A stretch of 64,000 nt of DNA from Natronobiforma cellulositropha (GTDB taxonomy: Archaea > Halobacteriota > Halobacteria > Halobacteriales > Natrialbaceae): the NCBI RefSeq assembly GCF_025629245.1, contig NZ_JANZXN010000059.1, positions 30,048 through 94,047 on the forward strand, given 5' to 3'. The notes beneath the pieces were generated by a model that was given only the letters and a program-made list of their open reading frames with translations, searched no databases and was not told the DNA's origin. Shown here piece by piece: positions 25,634-35,144 of the stretch (position 1 is its first letter; every line of letters starts with the position of its first letter). A program made the translations under genes and the position numbers.

Positions 25634-26770
25634 ATGGTCACGACACTCACTGCCGAGCGGCTCGCGGAGATGCTCGACACCGGCGAGGCGTTCGCCCTCC
25701 TCGACACCCGCACCGAAGAGAGCTTCGAGGCCTGGCACATCTCGGGGGCGAGAAACGTCCCCTTCGGTCCCGAGGCAGACCTCGACGGGGACCTCGAGCG
25801 CGTCCGGGAGGCGATCGGTGACGCGGAGCGGGTGGTCACCATCTGCGCGAAGGGCATCTCGTCTGCGAACCTCGCGACGCAACTCGAGTCGGCGACCGAC
25901 GAGTACGAGGTCTACGCCGTCGAGGGCGGGATGAAAGACTGGAGCGGCGTCTACGACCACGTCGACGCCGACGTCGACCACGTCAGGGTGGTGCAGGTCC
26001 AGCGGCGCGCGAAGGGCTGTCTCGGCTACGTCGTCGGCGACGAGACGGGCGAGGCGGTCGTGATCGATCCGACCGACGACACCGACGAGTTCGAACTGGC
26101 GGCCATCGAGCGCGGCCTGCGCATCGTCGGCGTGATCGACACGCACGTCCACGCCGACCACATCTCGGGCGGGAGACGCCTCGCCGACCGTCTCGAGGTG
26201 CCCTACTATCTCGGCGAGCGCGCGGCCGAGCGCGGTGTGGAGGTCGCGTTCACCCCACTCGCGCGAAACGAGGTGCTCGAGGTCGGCGACCTCGCGGTGA
26301 AGGCGCTGTTCACCCCCGGCCACACGAGCGAGATGCTCACCCTGCTCGTCGACGACCGGGCGCTGTTCACGGCGGACACCCTCCACGCGAACTCGGTCGG
26401 CCGGACGGAACTCGAGTTCGGCGAGGACGCGGGCGAGCGCGGGGCGCGACTGCTCTACGAGTCGCTCCACGGAACGGTGCTCAGCCAGCCGGAGCGTCTC
26501 GTGGTCTTCCCCGGCCACGTCGGCGTCTCGGCCGACGGCGAGTTCGCCGACGGCGCACCGGGCGAGGAGATTTCGACCCGGGTTCGCGACGCCAGAACCG
26601 GTCTCGAGGTGCTCGGACTCGAGGAAGAGGCGTTCGTCGAGCGTCTGGCCGACGCGGGGGAGAAGCCCGCGAACTACGAGGCGATCATCGAGGTGAACCT
26701 CGGGGCCGAACGGCGGCCACCGGAAGAGCGCGTCGAACTCGAGCTGGGACCGAACAACTGCTCGGCCTGA
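25634..26770 (+). CDS. Rhodanese plus MBL-fold protein (persulfide dioxygenase-like)
   Basis: 378 residues. An N-terminal rhodanese domain (about 1-105) carries a Cys in the active-site loop ICAKGIS (Cys71). An MBL domain (about 120-340) has HVHADH at 171-176, HTSEM and FPGHVG ligands, the layout of ETHE1-type persulfide dioxygenases. These proteins oxidise persulfides to sulfite; the rhodanese moves sulfane sulfur. Domain order here is rhodanese first, opposite to many bacterial fusions (MBL first). It ends NNCSA. It stands alone between a hairpin element and a convergent dehydrogenase gene. Confidence 0.82.
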   Translation: MVTTLTAERLAEMLDTGEAFALLDTRTEESFEAWHISGARNVPFGPEADLDGDLERVREAIGDAERVVTICAKGISSANLATQLESATDEYEVYAVEGGMKDWSGVYDHVDADVDHVRVVQVQRRAKGCLGYVVGDETGEAVVIDPTDDTDEFELAAIERGLRIVGVIDTHVHADHISGGRRLADRLEVPYYLGERAAERGVEVAFTPLARNEVLEVGDLAVKALFTPGHTSEMLTLLVDDRALFTADTLHANSVGRTELEFGEDAGERGARLLYESLHGTVLSQPERLVVFPGHVGVSADGEFADGAPGEEISTRVRDARTGLEVLGLEEEAFVERLADAGEKPANYEAIIEVNLGAERRPPEERVELELGPNNCSA

Positions 26771-26819
26771 GACGGTGTGGAGGAGACGGGCGACTCGCGA
26801 GGACGGGAGAGCGGAGAGT

Positions 26820-28160
26820 TCAGACGGGGTCGAGGCGGATAATCTGGTTCTCGCCTTCCGGCGGTGCGGTCGGGTCGCCCCAGATTTCGCGGATCTCGAC
26901 GAGGAGGAACAGTTCGCCGTTTGGTCCCTCCTCGGCGTGGCGGATGCGGGTCCACTCCTCTTCGAACAGGCGGTGGGTGGTCGCCTGGTAGCGGCTGTCG
27001 AGCCAGTCGTCGTCGTAGTTGGTGCCGTTGGGGTAGTGCGGACGGTTCGCACCCGCAGGATAGAGCGAGAGGGCGAACAGCGTCTGTGAGCGGAGACCGC
27101 CGATGAACGCGCGGTTCTGGAACTCGGGGATGGCGTCGCTCGTGTAGAACGTCGCACCCGAGGGTGCCCAGGTGTCCTCGCCGTCGTTAGTGCCGGTGTT
27201 GACGACGGGGGCGGCGTACTCGTCGTGGGCCGCGTAGGAATCCCAGTCGGGGTCGGCCGGGCCGCCGCGGGCCTCGCTCCAGCCGTAGTTCGACCCGGCA
27301 CAGAGGACGTGAATCTCGTCGCGGGCGGTCGGACCGTGTTCGATCAGGACCGCCTCGCCGTCGGGCGTGAACGCGAGCCCCTGCGGGTTGCGGTGGCCGT
27401 AGGTGTAGACGCGTGGGTCGGCGTCGGGTCCGATGTCGGGGTTGTCAGACGGCACCTCGCCGTCGAGCGTGATCCGGATCACCGTCCCCGCGAGCGAGCC
27501 GGGGTCCTGTGCGGCCGGGATGTCGGTCGCCTCGTAGTCGGCGGCGCCGTCGCCGGCGAGGATCCAGAGGTGGCCGTCGGGACCGATCTCGATGCGCCCG
27601 CCGTTGTGGATCTCCTCGCCCGGAATGCCGTCGATGACCGTCGTCTGCGTCCCGGTGTCGAGGTTGATGCGGTCGACGCGGTTCTCGATGTCGGCTCCGT
27701 CGACGGTGTAGTAGACGAAGATCTCGCGCGGTGAGGGGTAGGACGGATGGGCGGCGATACCCAGCGTGCCGCCCTCGCCGGCGGTGTTCAGCGGTGGGAA
27801 GTTGCCCTGGTCGAGGACGACCTCCGCCTGGTGTGGCGGAATTCCCGCGCCGTTGACGAGGTCGTCGGTGTCGATGCGCCGAATGCGGCCGGGGCGTTCG
27901 GTGAAGAAGGCGTCGTCGCCCGCGAAGGTGAGGTCCCACGGGTAGTCGAGACCGGTCATCACCTGGGTGGCGCTCACCGAGGCGTCGAGTGGCGAGCCGT
28001 CGGCTGGCCGCCAGCCGGAATCGCGCGGGTTGGCGAATCGGTCGGCGTTCGTTGTGGTCTGTCCATCGGTGTGTGTGTTCGCTCCCACGAGACCGACCGA
28101 GCCAGCGAGCGCCGCGCCGGCGGCCGTCGCGAGGAGTTTGCGTCTACTGAGTGGTGTCAT
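26820..28160 (-). CDS. Secreted PQQ-dependent sugar dehydrogenase-like protein (Tat)
   Basis: 446 residues. The N-terminus SRRKLLATAAGAALAG is a Tat signal, so the protein is exported folded. The body is a six-bladed beta-propeller of the soluble glucose/aldose sugar dehydrogenase family: LDYPWDLTFAGDDAFFTERPGRIRR is the typical first blade (read in parts), with GHRNPQGLAFTP and HGPTARDE later. The family oxidises aldoses with PQQ, passing electrons outside the cell. It is read toward the dehydrogenase end, next to a GLUG/dockerin gene also exported, on the same strand. Confidence 0.82.
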   Translation of the reverse strand: MTPLSRRKLLATAAGAALAGSVGLVGANTHTDGQTTTNADRFANPRDSGWRPADGSPLDASVSATQVMTGLDYPWDLTFAGDDAFFTERPGRIRRIDTDDLVNGAGIPPHQAEVVLDQGNFPPLNTAGEGGTLGIAAHPSYPSPREIFVYYTVDGADIENRVDRINLDTGTQTTVIDGIPGEEIHNGGRIEIGPDGHLWILAGDGAADYEATDIPAAQDPGSLAGTVIRITLDGEVPSDNPDIGPDADPRVYTYGHRNPQGLAFTPDGEAVLIEHGPTARDEIHVLCAGSNYGWSEARGGPADPDWDSYAAHDEYAAPVVNTGTNDGEDTWAPSGATFYTSDAIPEFQNRAFIGGLRSQTLFALSLYPAGANRPHYPNGTNYDDDWLDSRYQATTHRLFEEEWTRIRHAEEGPNGELFLLVEIREIWGDPTAPPEGENQIIRLDPV

Positions 28161-28232
28161 GGCGTCCCTCCGTGTGTCGTCTGATCGTCCGTCCGTGCGG
28201 TCGGTGTGCGTCGGTTCGACTGCGCCGTCATC

Positions 28233-29459
28233 TCAGAGTCCCTCGAACAGTGCGATCACGTCCGCGAAGCCAACGGATCCGTTACCGCTGAAGTCGAACG
28301 CGTCGACGTTGTCGGTCACCGCTGGTTCACCGAGATGCTCGAAGAAGACCACGACGTCGTTGAAGCCGACGTTTCCGTCACCGGTGATGTCCTCGTGGAG
28401 ACCGTCACCGGTCAGGTCCTGAGCCGTGTAGCCGTTCAGGTCGATGCCGTCGCTCGGACCGGTGTCCGTATCCGCACCGGGGTCGGCCTCGCCGTCCTGC
28501 CAGACGAGCAGCGGGTACTCGTCGGTGGTCTCCCAGGTGTCGCCGAAGACGAAGCCAGAGAGCGCCGCGTCGGCGTTCGAGCCAGTCATCCCGCTGCTCT
28601 CGAGACCGGTGCCGGCGTCGGAACTGTGCTGACCGGTCGCCGAGCGGTCCCAGTAGACGTCGGTGACGCTACCCGCGACGTGGTCGCCGATGGCACCGCC
28701 GGTGTCGACGCCGCCGTCGACGGATCCGGTCGCGTACGAGCGCGAGACGGTGCAGTGGTTCTCGCCGACCAGACCGCCGACTCGTTCGTCACCGCTGACC
28801 TCGCCGCCCGCCCAGGTGTCGGTGACCGGGCCACAGCTGTTGAAGCCGACGAGACCACCGACAGCACTCGAGCCCTCGACGTCGGTGAGCGCGGCCGATT
28901 CGGTGACCGGGCCGTCGGCGACGCCGACGAGACCGCCGACGTCGTCTGTGCCGGAGACGGTGCCGCTGGCCGAGGCTGCGTGGACCTCACCGGCGTTGAA
29001 GCCGACGAGCGCGCCGACCATCGCACCGCCGCGAACGTCGGCGTCTGCGAGGTGGACAGCCTCGACGACGCCGCCGTCGACGACGCCGAAGAGACCGACG
29101 TGGTCGTCGTTCTCGGCGTGAATCGTCAGCCCGGCGATGGTGTGGCCGTTGCCGTCGAAGCTCCCGGTGAAGGGGGCGGTCGCGTCACCGATCGGTTCGA
29201 AGCCGGCGACGCCCGACGCGTCGATGTCGCCAGCGAGTTCGTAGTGTGCCGAGCGGTCCTGTTCGATCTGCTGTACGTCTGCTGCGCTGGTGAGTACGTA
29301 CGGATCGTCTGCGGTCCCCGCGCCCTCGAGACCGTCGACGGTCTCTGCTGGCACGACCTCGTCTGCGACACCGAGTCCCCAGGCGGACCCGGCGACGACG
29401 AGGAGTGCGGCGGCCGCGACCAGTACGCGAACGTATCGTGTCATCGGTTCGTTCCACAT
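28233..29459 (-). CDS. Secreted GLUG-repeat protein with dockerin-like C-terminus
   Basis: 408 residues. A hydrophobic signal segment (about 9-28) is followed by several GLUG-type repeats (VGGLVGVADG, VGGLVGFNSC, VGGLVGENHC) forming a beta-helix, and a dockerin-like tail with two calcium-loop motifs, DLTGDGLHEDITGDGNVGF and DFSGNGSVGFADV. Such proteins are surface or secreted adhesins; the dockerin tail may bind calcium or a cohesin-like partner. A TATA element (29479-29487) about 26 bp upstream supports the start at 29459; Met6 is an alternative. Confidence 0.8.
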   Translation of the reverse strand: MWNEPMTRYVRVLVAAAALLVVAGSAWGLGVADEVVPAETVDGLEGAGTADDPYVLTSAADVQQIEQDRSAHYELAGDIDASGVAGFEPIGDATAPFTGSFDGNGHTIAGLTIHAENDDHVGLFGVVDGGVVEAVHLADADVRGGAMVGALVGFNAGEVHAASASGTVSGTDDVGGLVGVADGPVTESAALTDVEGSSAVGGLVGFNSCGPVTDTWAGGEVSGDERVGGLVGENHCTVSRSYATGSVDGGVDTGGAIGDHVAGSVTDVYWDRSATGQHSSDAGTGLESSGMTGSNADAALSGFVFGDTWETTDEYPLLVWQDGEADPGADTDTGPSDGIDLNGYTAQDLTGDGLHEDITGDGNVGFNDVVVFFEHLGEPAVTDNVDAFDFSGNGSVGFADVIALFEGL

Positions 29460-29478
29460 TGCACGTCTGCAAAGAGAT

Positions 29479-29487
29479 AAATAAAAA
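29479..29487 (-). promoter_or_regulatory. TATA box for the GLUG/dockerin gene
   Basis: A/T-rich AAATAAAAA (top strand) is centred about 26 bp before the ATG at 29459, consistent with a leaderless mRNA. Confidence 0.5.
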
Positions 29488-29597
29488 CTTTGTCAGCAGT
29501 AATATACAATCGGCCGCCAGTATCGGAGAACTCGAATCTGTCTCGAGGGACGAGCGGCCAGTTACACGATAGCTGGAAGCGCCACCGGCGGTCCGTC

Positions 29598-29969
29598 TCA
29601 CCGGGTGTAGGTCTCGAGCGCCGCGAGGGCGTCTCCCTCGAGCGTGAACACGTCGGCGAACCCGAAGAGACGCTCGCCGTCGCCGTCGAGGAGTCGCCCG
29701 CGGGCGAGCGCGCGCTCGCCGCCCGCGTCCGCGAAGACTTCCCGAACCTCGTGGCTCGTGTCCGTCAGCGGGCGCTCCTCGCGCATGAACCGGACGAAGG
29801 CGTCCCGGCCCTCGAAGGTCCGGTCGGGGCGGCGCTGGGTGAACTCGGGTGCGAGTATCGAGGCGAGTGACTCGTAGTCGTGGCCGTCGAGCGCCCGGTA
29901 GTAGTCGGCGACGAGCGCCGCCGGGTCCGTCCCATCGGGGCCGTCAGGTCGATCTCGTGCGTCTGCCAT
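29598..29969 (-). CDS. NTF2/SnoaL-like small protein
   Basis: 123 residues from the ATG at 29969; an ATG 14 codons upstream is possible. The pattern ALVADYYRALDGHDYESLASILAP followed by FEGRDAFVRFMRE is that of SnoaL/NTF2-like cone-shaped proteins, which act as small isomerases, hydrolases or binding domains. No catalytic residue can be fixed. The gene is divergent from the Rieske protein gene. Confidence 0.65.
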   Translation of the reverse strand: MADARDRPDGPDGTDPAALVADYYRALDGHDYESLASILAPEFTQRRPDRTFEGRDAFVRFMREERPLTDTSHEVREVFADAGGERALARGRLLDGDGERLFGFADVFTLEGDALAALETYTR

Positions 29970-30100
29970 GTGCCCCCGTTCGGACGCCCCGTACAGATAG
30001 CCTGTGGTCACTCGAGCGTGTGGACAGGGCCACTCTATCAGTTGTCTAACAGAAACGCGCTTCAGCGAAGCGTTTTGTCTGCTGTCGTCGAGCGATCACT

Positions 30101-31876
30101 ATGACGACACGCGAACCGTCGGTCGCCGCAACCGACCTCGAGACGCTGACAGCGGCGGGACGAGAACTGGTCACCGTCGACGGGAGAGCCATCGCGCTCT
30201 TCTACCACGACGGCGAGATCCGTGCGGTCGACAACCGGTGTCCACACATGGGCTTTCCGCTCCACGAGGGGAGCGTCGACGACGGCATCCTGACCTGCCA
30301 CTGGCACCACGCCCGGTTCGAACTCTCCTGTGGGAACACCTTCGACCCGTGGGCCGACGACGTCGAGACCTACCCGGTCGCCGTCCGCGACGGCACCGTC
30401 TACGTCGACCCCCACCCCGTACGTGAGGCGTCCCCCGCCGAACGCTGGGCGGCACGCCTCGAGACCGGACTCGAGGAGAACCTCCGACTGGTGCTCGCGA
30501 AGGCGTCGATCGGTCTGTTAGACGCCGGCGTCGACTACCGCGACCCCGTGGCGACGGCCCTCGAGTTCGGAACCCGCTACCGGGACGCAGGCTGGGGACC
30601 CGGTCTGACGATCCTCGGCTGTCTGGCGAACGTCCTCGAGGCGCTCGAGGCAGAGGATCGAAAGCGGGCGCTCTACACCGGCGTTCGCCACGTCGCGAGC
30701 GACTGTGCGGACGAGCCACCACGCTTCGAGCAGCCTTCGTTCGCCACCGAAGCAGTCCCGTTCGAGCGCCTGAAAGGCTGGTTCCGCGACTGCATCGAGG
30801 TGCGCGACCGCGACGGCGCAGAGCGGTGTCTGCGGACGGCCGTGGCCGCGGGCTACACCGAAGCCGAGGTCGCCGAACTCGTCGTCGCGGGCGCGACCGA
30901 CCACCCCTACCTCAGCGACGGCCACGTCCTCGACTTCGCGAACAAGGCGTTCGAGACGGTGGGCCACGTCGGCTGGGAGACCGCCGAGGACGCGCTGGCG
31001 AGTACGGTCGAGCCGATGCGAACCGCCGCCCGCAGCGACGAGCGCTCGGCCTGGCGGCAGCCGACCGACCTCGTGGCCCTGCTCGAGGAGGTCTACGGCG
31101 GCGATGTCTCGGAAACGAGCGGACTCGAGGCGCTCGCCGAAGCGGGGGCAGGTCGGGAGTGGACCGAACCCACGGCCCTCCAGGAGACGCTCCTCGGCGA
31201 CGACCCCGAGCGGATCGTCGAGGCGCTCACGGACGCGATCCGCGCCGGGGCGACGAGCGACCAGCTCGCGGGAGCGGTCACGCGCGCGGCGACCGCCCGC
31301 GTCGCCCACTTCGGCACCGCCAACGAGTTCGGCGACTGGAACACCGTCCACCACACGCTCAGCTACGCCACCGCCGTGCGCGCCTTCGCCCGCCGGACGG
31401 ACGCACTCGAGGTCTATCGGGGCGTCTTCGACGCCGCGATGAGCGTCTACCTCGACCGCTTTCTCAACACCCCACCCGCGCCCGTCCCGGCCCCCGGCGA
31501 GGTCGGCCTCGAGACCGACCCCGACGCCGCACTCGAGTCGCTGCTCGAGGTGTTCGACGAGGAAGGCGGCGTCAGCCGGGCCGGTGAACTCGTCTGTGCC
31601 TTCCTCGACGGCGGCGGCGACCTCGCGGCGCTGAAACGTACGCTCGGCCACGCCTTGCTCCGCGAAGATGCGGGCTTTCACACCCTCCAGAACGTCGAGG
31701 CCGCGTTCCGGACGGCCGACCTCGAGCGCGAACGCGGCGACGACGCCGCGGCTCGCCTCGCGATGGTCGCGACCGCCCGCTACATGGCCGCACACTTCCC
31801 GACGCGCCGCGAGAGCGAGCAGACGTTCGCCATCGCCGCGCGGCTCAACCGGGGGGAAGCGATCCACGAGGAGTGA
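30101..31876 (+). CDS. Rieske [2Fe-2S] protein with long helical C-terminal region
   Basis: 591 residues. Residues about 1-105 are a Rieske domain: CPHMGFPLH (Cys/His) and CHWHHARF (Cys/His) supply the four cluster ligands, as in ferredoxin-type subunits of ring dioxygenases. The remaining 480 residues are mainly helical and contain two related blocks with ATARVAHFG and HTLSYATAVRAF, with conserved His residues that could hold a metal. I do not recognise this region. The fusion suggests an oxidoreductase or oxygenase. It has its own upstream space. Confidence 0.75.
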   Translation: MTTREPSVAATDLETLTAAGRELVTVDGRAIALFYHDGEIRAVDNRCPHMGFPLHEGSVDDGILTCHWHHARFELSCGNTFDPWADDVETYPVAVRDGTVYVDPHPVREASPAERWAARLETGLEENLRLVLAKASIGLLDAGVDYRDPVATALEFGTRYRDAGWGPGLTILGCLANVLEALEAEDRKRALYTGVRHVASDCADEPPRFEQPSFATEAVPFERLKGWFRDCIEVRDRDGAERCLRTAVAAGYTEAEVAELVVAGATDHPYLSDGHVLDFANKAFETVGHVGWETAEDALASTVEPMRTAARSDERSAWRQPTDLVALLEEVYGGDVSETSGLEALAEAGAGREWTEPTALQETLLGDDPERIVEALTDAIRAGATSDQLAGAVTRAATARVAHFGTANEFGDWNTVHHTLSYATAVRAFARRTDALEVYRGVFDAAMSVYLDRFLNTPPAPVPAPGEVGLETDPDAALESLLEVFDEEGGVSRAGELVCAFLDGGGDLAALKRTLGHALLREDAGFHTLQNVEAAFRTADLERERGDDAAARLAMVATARYMAAHFPTRRESEQTFAIAARLNRGEAIHEE

Positions 31877-31902
31877 GCGCCCCTCTCGAGAGTGCGCCCC
31901 TG

Positions 31903-32757
31903 TCAGTGCCCAGCGTCGTCCAGCCGCGCCACCTCCTCGTCGGTCAGCGAGAGGTGGGTCGCGGCGACGTTCGACTCGAGGTGTTCGAGACTCGAGGTGC
32001 CCGGAATCGGCAGGGTGACCTCGGAGTGGGCGAGCAGCCAGGCGAGGGCGACCTGTCGGGTGGTGGCGTCGTGAGCCTCGGCGACCGCCTCGAGTTCGGG
32101 GACGGTGGCGAGGTCGTCGGCGTCGATGGGGGCCCAGGGGATGAAGCCGATGTCGTACGCCTCGCAGGCGGCGAGGACGTCGGCACTCGAGCGGTCGGCC
32201 ACGTTGTAGCGGTTCTGGACGGTGGCGACGTCGACGATCTCGCGGGCGGTCTCGAGCTGGTCGACGCTGACGTTGCTGAGACCGACCTCGCGGACCAGGC
32301 CGTCGTCTACGAGGGTGGCGAACACCTCGAGTGAGTCTTCGAGCGGGGTGTCGGGGTCGGGGCGGTGGAGCTGGTAGAGGTCGATGGTGTCGACCCGGAG
32401 GCGGTCGAGCGAGCAGCGCACCTGGTTCTCGATGTACTCGGGTGCGCCGTGAGCCAGCCAGTCGCCCTCGAGATTCCTGAGCAGACCCACTTTCGTCGCG
32501 ACGAGGACGTCCTCGCGGTCGCCGAGCGCCTCGCCGACGAGGCGTTCGTCGACGCCGGGACCGTAGGAGTCGGCGGTGTCGACGAAGTCGACACCCAGTT
32601 CGACCGCCCGCCGGAGGACCTCGCGGGCGTGTTCCTCGTCGTCGGGCGCGCCGATGATCCCCTCCCCGCAGAGGCGCATCGCGCCGAAGCCGAGCCGGTG
32701 AACAGTGTGCTCGCCGATGTCGAACGTGTCGCTCCGGTTCGCTGGCTGGTCGCTCAT
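31903..32757 (-). CDS. Aldo/keto reductase
   Basis: 284 residues from the ATG at 32757 (an ATG five codons upstream is less likely). The motifs GVDFVDTADSYGPG and ATKVGLL give the catalytic Asp/Tyr and Lys, and the C-terminal PGTSSLEHLESN block binds NADPH. It is a cytosolic TIM-barrel oxidoreductase with an unassigned carbonyl substrate. It converges with the Rieske gene. Confidence 0.9.
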   Translation of the reverse strand: MSDQPANRSDTFDIGEHTVHRLGFGAMRLCGEGIIGAPDDEEHAREVLRRAVELGVDFVDTADSYGPGVDERLVGEALGDREDVLVATKVGLLRNLEGDWLAHGAPEYIENQVRCSLDRLRVDTIDLYQLHRPDPDTPLEDSLEVFATLVDDGLVREVGLSNVSVDQLETAREIVDVATVQNRYNVADRSSADVLAACEAYDIGFIPWAPIDADDLATVPELEAVAEAHDATTRQVALAWLLAHSEVTLPIPGTSSLEHLESNVAATHLSLTDEEVARLDDAGH

Positions 32758-32900
32758 ACCCAGATTCACCACCGAGCGTGTGAAAACGGTTGGTCACCCG
32801 GCAACCGAGCGGCGAGAGACCGACAGTTGGGACGGATTCTAGAGAGAGTCTCGCCGGATGTTGGAAAACACTCACCCCGGCAGCCGTCAGTCGACGAACC

Positions 32901-33722
32901 ATGAAACAGACGAGCCGATCGGATCGGGAGCGAACGGCAGGTGTCGACGACGGCCGACCCGCCCGGAGGGGCGGTCGGGAACCGGAGGGAGGATCACGGA
33001 GCCGGCGACGGCTCTTGCTCGCCCTCGGCGGGGTCTCGACGATCGCCGTGGCTGGCTGTCTCGGCAACGGTGGGGGCGAAGCGGACGGAGACGAAGATGC
33101 GGGCAGCGAGGGAGGGAACGAGGATGGGGGCGGTGAGGGAGCCGACGGCGAGACGCTCGAGAGCCACCCGGTCGGCGTCGACCTCGCCGAGAAACCACGG
33201 CTCGGACCCGATCCGTTCGACGCACCGGCGACGCTGGTGGTCCTCGACGATCCCTCCTGTCCGCGCTGTGCGGCCTACCACCAGGGGACGGTCGCCGAGT
33301 TGCGCGAGAGCCACGTCGCGGCGGGCGAGTTGAGTATCGTCTACCGGCCGTACCCGGTCGTCTACGACTGGGGCGAACGCGCCGCCCACGCGCTCGAGGC
33401 GACCGTCGAGCGCGACCCGGAAGCGTTCTGGCCACTGCTCGGCTACTACTTCGACGAGCAAAGCTCGTTCACGAGCGACACCGTCCTCGAGCGGACGGCG
33501 TCCTGGCTGACGGCCGAGACCGACCTCGATGCGGCGGGAATCGTCGCGGACGCCCGCGAGGAGACCTTCGCCGACCGCATCGAGACGACGCTCGAGGCGG
33601 GCAGTGCGGCCGGGGCGGGTGGGGTGACGCCGGTGTCGTACACCTTCGTCGACGGGGTCTTCCAGTCGCCGATCAACGGCAGCGCGAGCACGACTGCGAT
33701 CGAGACGGCACTCCAGCTCTGA
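32901..33722 (+). CDS. Tat-exported thioredoxin-fold lipoprotein (DsbA-like)
   Basis: 273 residues from the ATG at 32901; a long upstream extension is open but unlikely. SRSRRRLLLALGG is a Tat motif and AGC (Cys53) a lipobox, so the protein is anchored outside by a lipid. An acidic Gly-rich linker follows to about 85. DPSCPRCAAYH has the redox pair Cys120/Cys123 and a late cis-Pro in GVTPVSY. It should act as an extracytoplasmic disulfide oxidoreductase. Its stop shares one base with the next gene's start, a membrane protein with its own CxxC. Confidence 0.85.
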   Translation: MKQTSRSDRERTAGVDDGRPARRGGREPEGGSRSRRRLLLALGGVSTIAVAGCLGNGGGEADGDEDAGSEGGNEDGGGEGADGETLESHPVGVDLAEKPRLGPDPFDAPATLVVLDDPSCPRCAAYHQGTVAELRESHVAAGELSIVYRPYPVVYDWGERAAHALEATVERDPEAFWPLLGYYFDEQSSFTSDTVLERTASWLTAETDLDAAGIVADAREETFADRIETTLEAGSAAGAGGVTPVSYTFVDGVFQSPINGSASTTAIETALQL

Positions 33723-34321
33723 TGGGGAGTCGTCTACCGACTGGCTGGCGGGACGTGCAGGTCGCAGCGCGAGCGGTTCGGCTGGTGCTCACCCGGCCCG
33801 CCTACGCGACCGCTGCCGTCGTCGCCGCCTGGGCGTCGCTGACCGTGTTCGTCCTCTCCGGGAACATCGCGATGGTTCGCAACCTGGTGGTGAGCGGGCC
33901 GCTGTCGCCGGGGGACCGGCTGGTGCTCGTCCGCGAGCAGTACCCGTTTCTGGGGACGAACTACGGGACGCTCGAGGGTGTTGCCGTGCTCGCGGTGGCG
34001 GCGCTCGCCGGGGCGAACCTGGCGCTCGTGGCGTACCACCTCCGCGAACACGAACTGTCGGCGTCCGAAGGCGGCGGGAGCCTCGTCGGCGTGGTGCTGG
34101 GGGTGGTCGGGGCGGGGTGTGCCGCCTGCGGATCGGCGCTGCTCGTCGGGGTGGCGTCGCTGCTCGGGGTGAGCGGTCTCCTCCTCCGGTTTCCGTTCGG
34201 CGGGCTCGAACTCTCGGCGCTGGCGGTCCTCGCACTGGTGGTCTCGACGTACTGGATCGCCCACGGACTGCGCGGGGGCGAGGTCGGCGGCTGTCCGGTC
34301 GACGTCGGCGGGCGGCGGTGA
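33722..34321 (+). CDS. Membrane protein with CAAC motif, partner of the thioredoxin lipoprotein
   Basis: 199 residues, start overlapping the previous stop (TGATG). Four or five hydrophobic helices: about 27-48, 85-105, 120-147, 150-175 and 185-195 region. A GCAACGS motif (Cys133, Cys136) lies inside a helix, resembling the redox cysteines of membrane electron-relay proteins. It is translationally coupled to the DsbA-like lipoprotein, so it probably transfers reducing or oxidising equivalents to it, as DsbD/CcdA or DsbB do for their partners. I do not recognise the family. Confidence 0.7.
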   Translation: MGSRLPTGWRDVQVAARAVRLVLTRPAYATAAVVAAWASLTVFVLSGNIAMVRNLVVSGPLSPGDRLVLVREQYPFLGTNYGTLEGVAVLAVAALAGANLALVAYHLREHELSASEGGGSLVGVVLGVVGAGCAACGSALLVGVASLLGVSGLLLRFPFGGLELSALAVLALVVSTYWIAHGLRGGEVGGCPVDVGGRR

Positions 34322-34322
34322 G

Positions 34323-35144
34323 TCAGTCGGCCGAGAGCGTACAGCGCCCCTCGTAGGCGACGTCGTGGATCGACTCGATGGTCGGCTCCTCGCCACAGAG
34401 CGGACAGTCGGGGTTCTGACGCACCTCGACGGTGTCGAATCGCATGTCCATCGCGTCGTAGACGAGCAGGCGGCCGGTGAGTGGCTCGCCGGTCTCGAGG
34501 ACGAGTTTGACGGCTTCGGTCGCCTGGATACAGCCGACGGTGCCGGGGAGGACGCCCAGCACGCCGGTGGTCGCGCAGTCGGGGACGGTACCTGGTTCGG
34601 GCGCTTCGGGGAAGAGACACCGGTAGCAGGGACCGTCGCCGTCGTTCTCGAAGGTTGTGAGCTGGCCCTCGAAGCGGTAGATCGCGCCGTGGACGAGGGG
34701 GATGCCCTCGAGCGCGCAGTAGTCGTTGAGCAGGTAACGGGTGGCGAAGTTGTCGCTGGCGTCGACGACGAGGTCGTAGTCCGGGAGCGTGGCGATGGTG
34801 TCGGCGCTGAGGCGCAACTCGTGGGGTTCGACCGTGACGTCGGGGTTGAGTCGGTCGACGAACTCACGGGCGCTCTCGACTTTCGGACGGCCGACGTCGC
34901 CGTCGGCGTGGATGACCTGACGCTGGAGGTTCGAGCGGTCGACGACGTCGTCGTCGACGATGCCGAGGCGGCCGACGCCCGCCGCGGCGAGATACTGAAC
35001 AACGGGTGAGCCGAGACCGCCAGCGCCGACGACGAGGACGCTCCCCGCGAGCAGTCGCGCCTGGCCCTCGGGACCCACCTCGTCCATGATGACGTGTCTC
35101 GAGTAGCGCTCGAGTTGCGTCGCAGAGAGGCGAAGATCGGTCAT
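34323..35144 (-). CDS. ubaA: E1-like SAMP/ubiquitin-like activating enzyme UbaA
   Basis: 273 residues. The ThiF/MoeB nucleotide loop GAGGLGS is at 41-46, the adenylate-binding Asp in GIVDDDVVDRSN, and the Cys of the thioester step is Cys190 in PDCATTGVLG. Zinc cysteines are CYRC (173-176) and CPLC (247-250). In Haloferax the single enzyme UbaA adenylates SAMPs for both protein conjugation and sulfur transfer (molybdopterin, tRNA thiolation); length and Cys position fit that orthologue. It converges with the membrane protein gene. Confidence 0.88.
   Translation of the reverse strand: MTDLRLSATQLERYSRHVIMDEVGPEGQARLLAGSVLVVGAGGLGSPVVQYLAAAGVGRLGIVDDDVVDRSNLQRQVIHADGDVGRPKVESAREFVDRLNPDVTVEPHELRLSADTIATLPDYDLVVDASDNFATRYLLNDYCALEGIPLVHGAIYRFEGQLTTFENDGDGPCYRCLFPEAPEPGTVPDCATTGVLGVLPGTVGCIQATEAVKLVLETGEPLTGRLLVYDAMDMRFDTVEVRQNPDCPLCGEEPTIESIHDVAYEGRCTLSAD

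Noticed and set aside
30518..33067. 849-codon minus-strand frame
   Set aside because: Covers the Rieske gene antisense and runs through two other genes; no motif.
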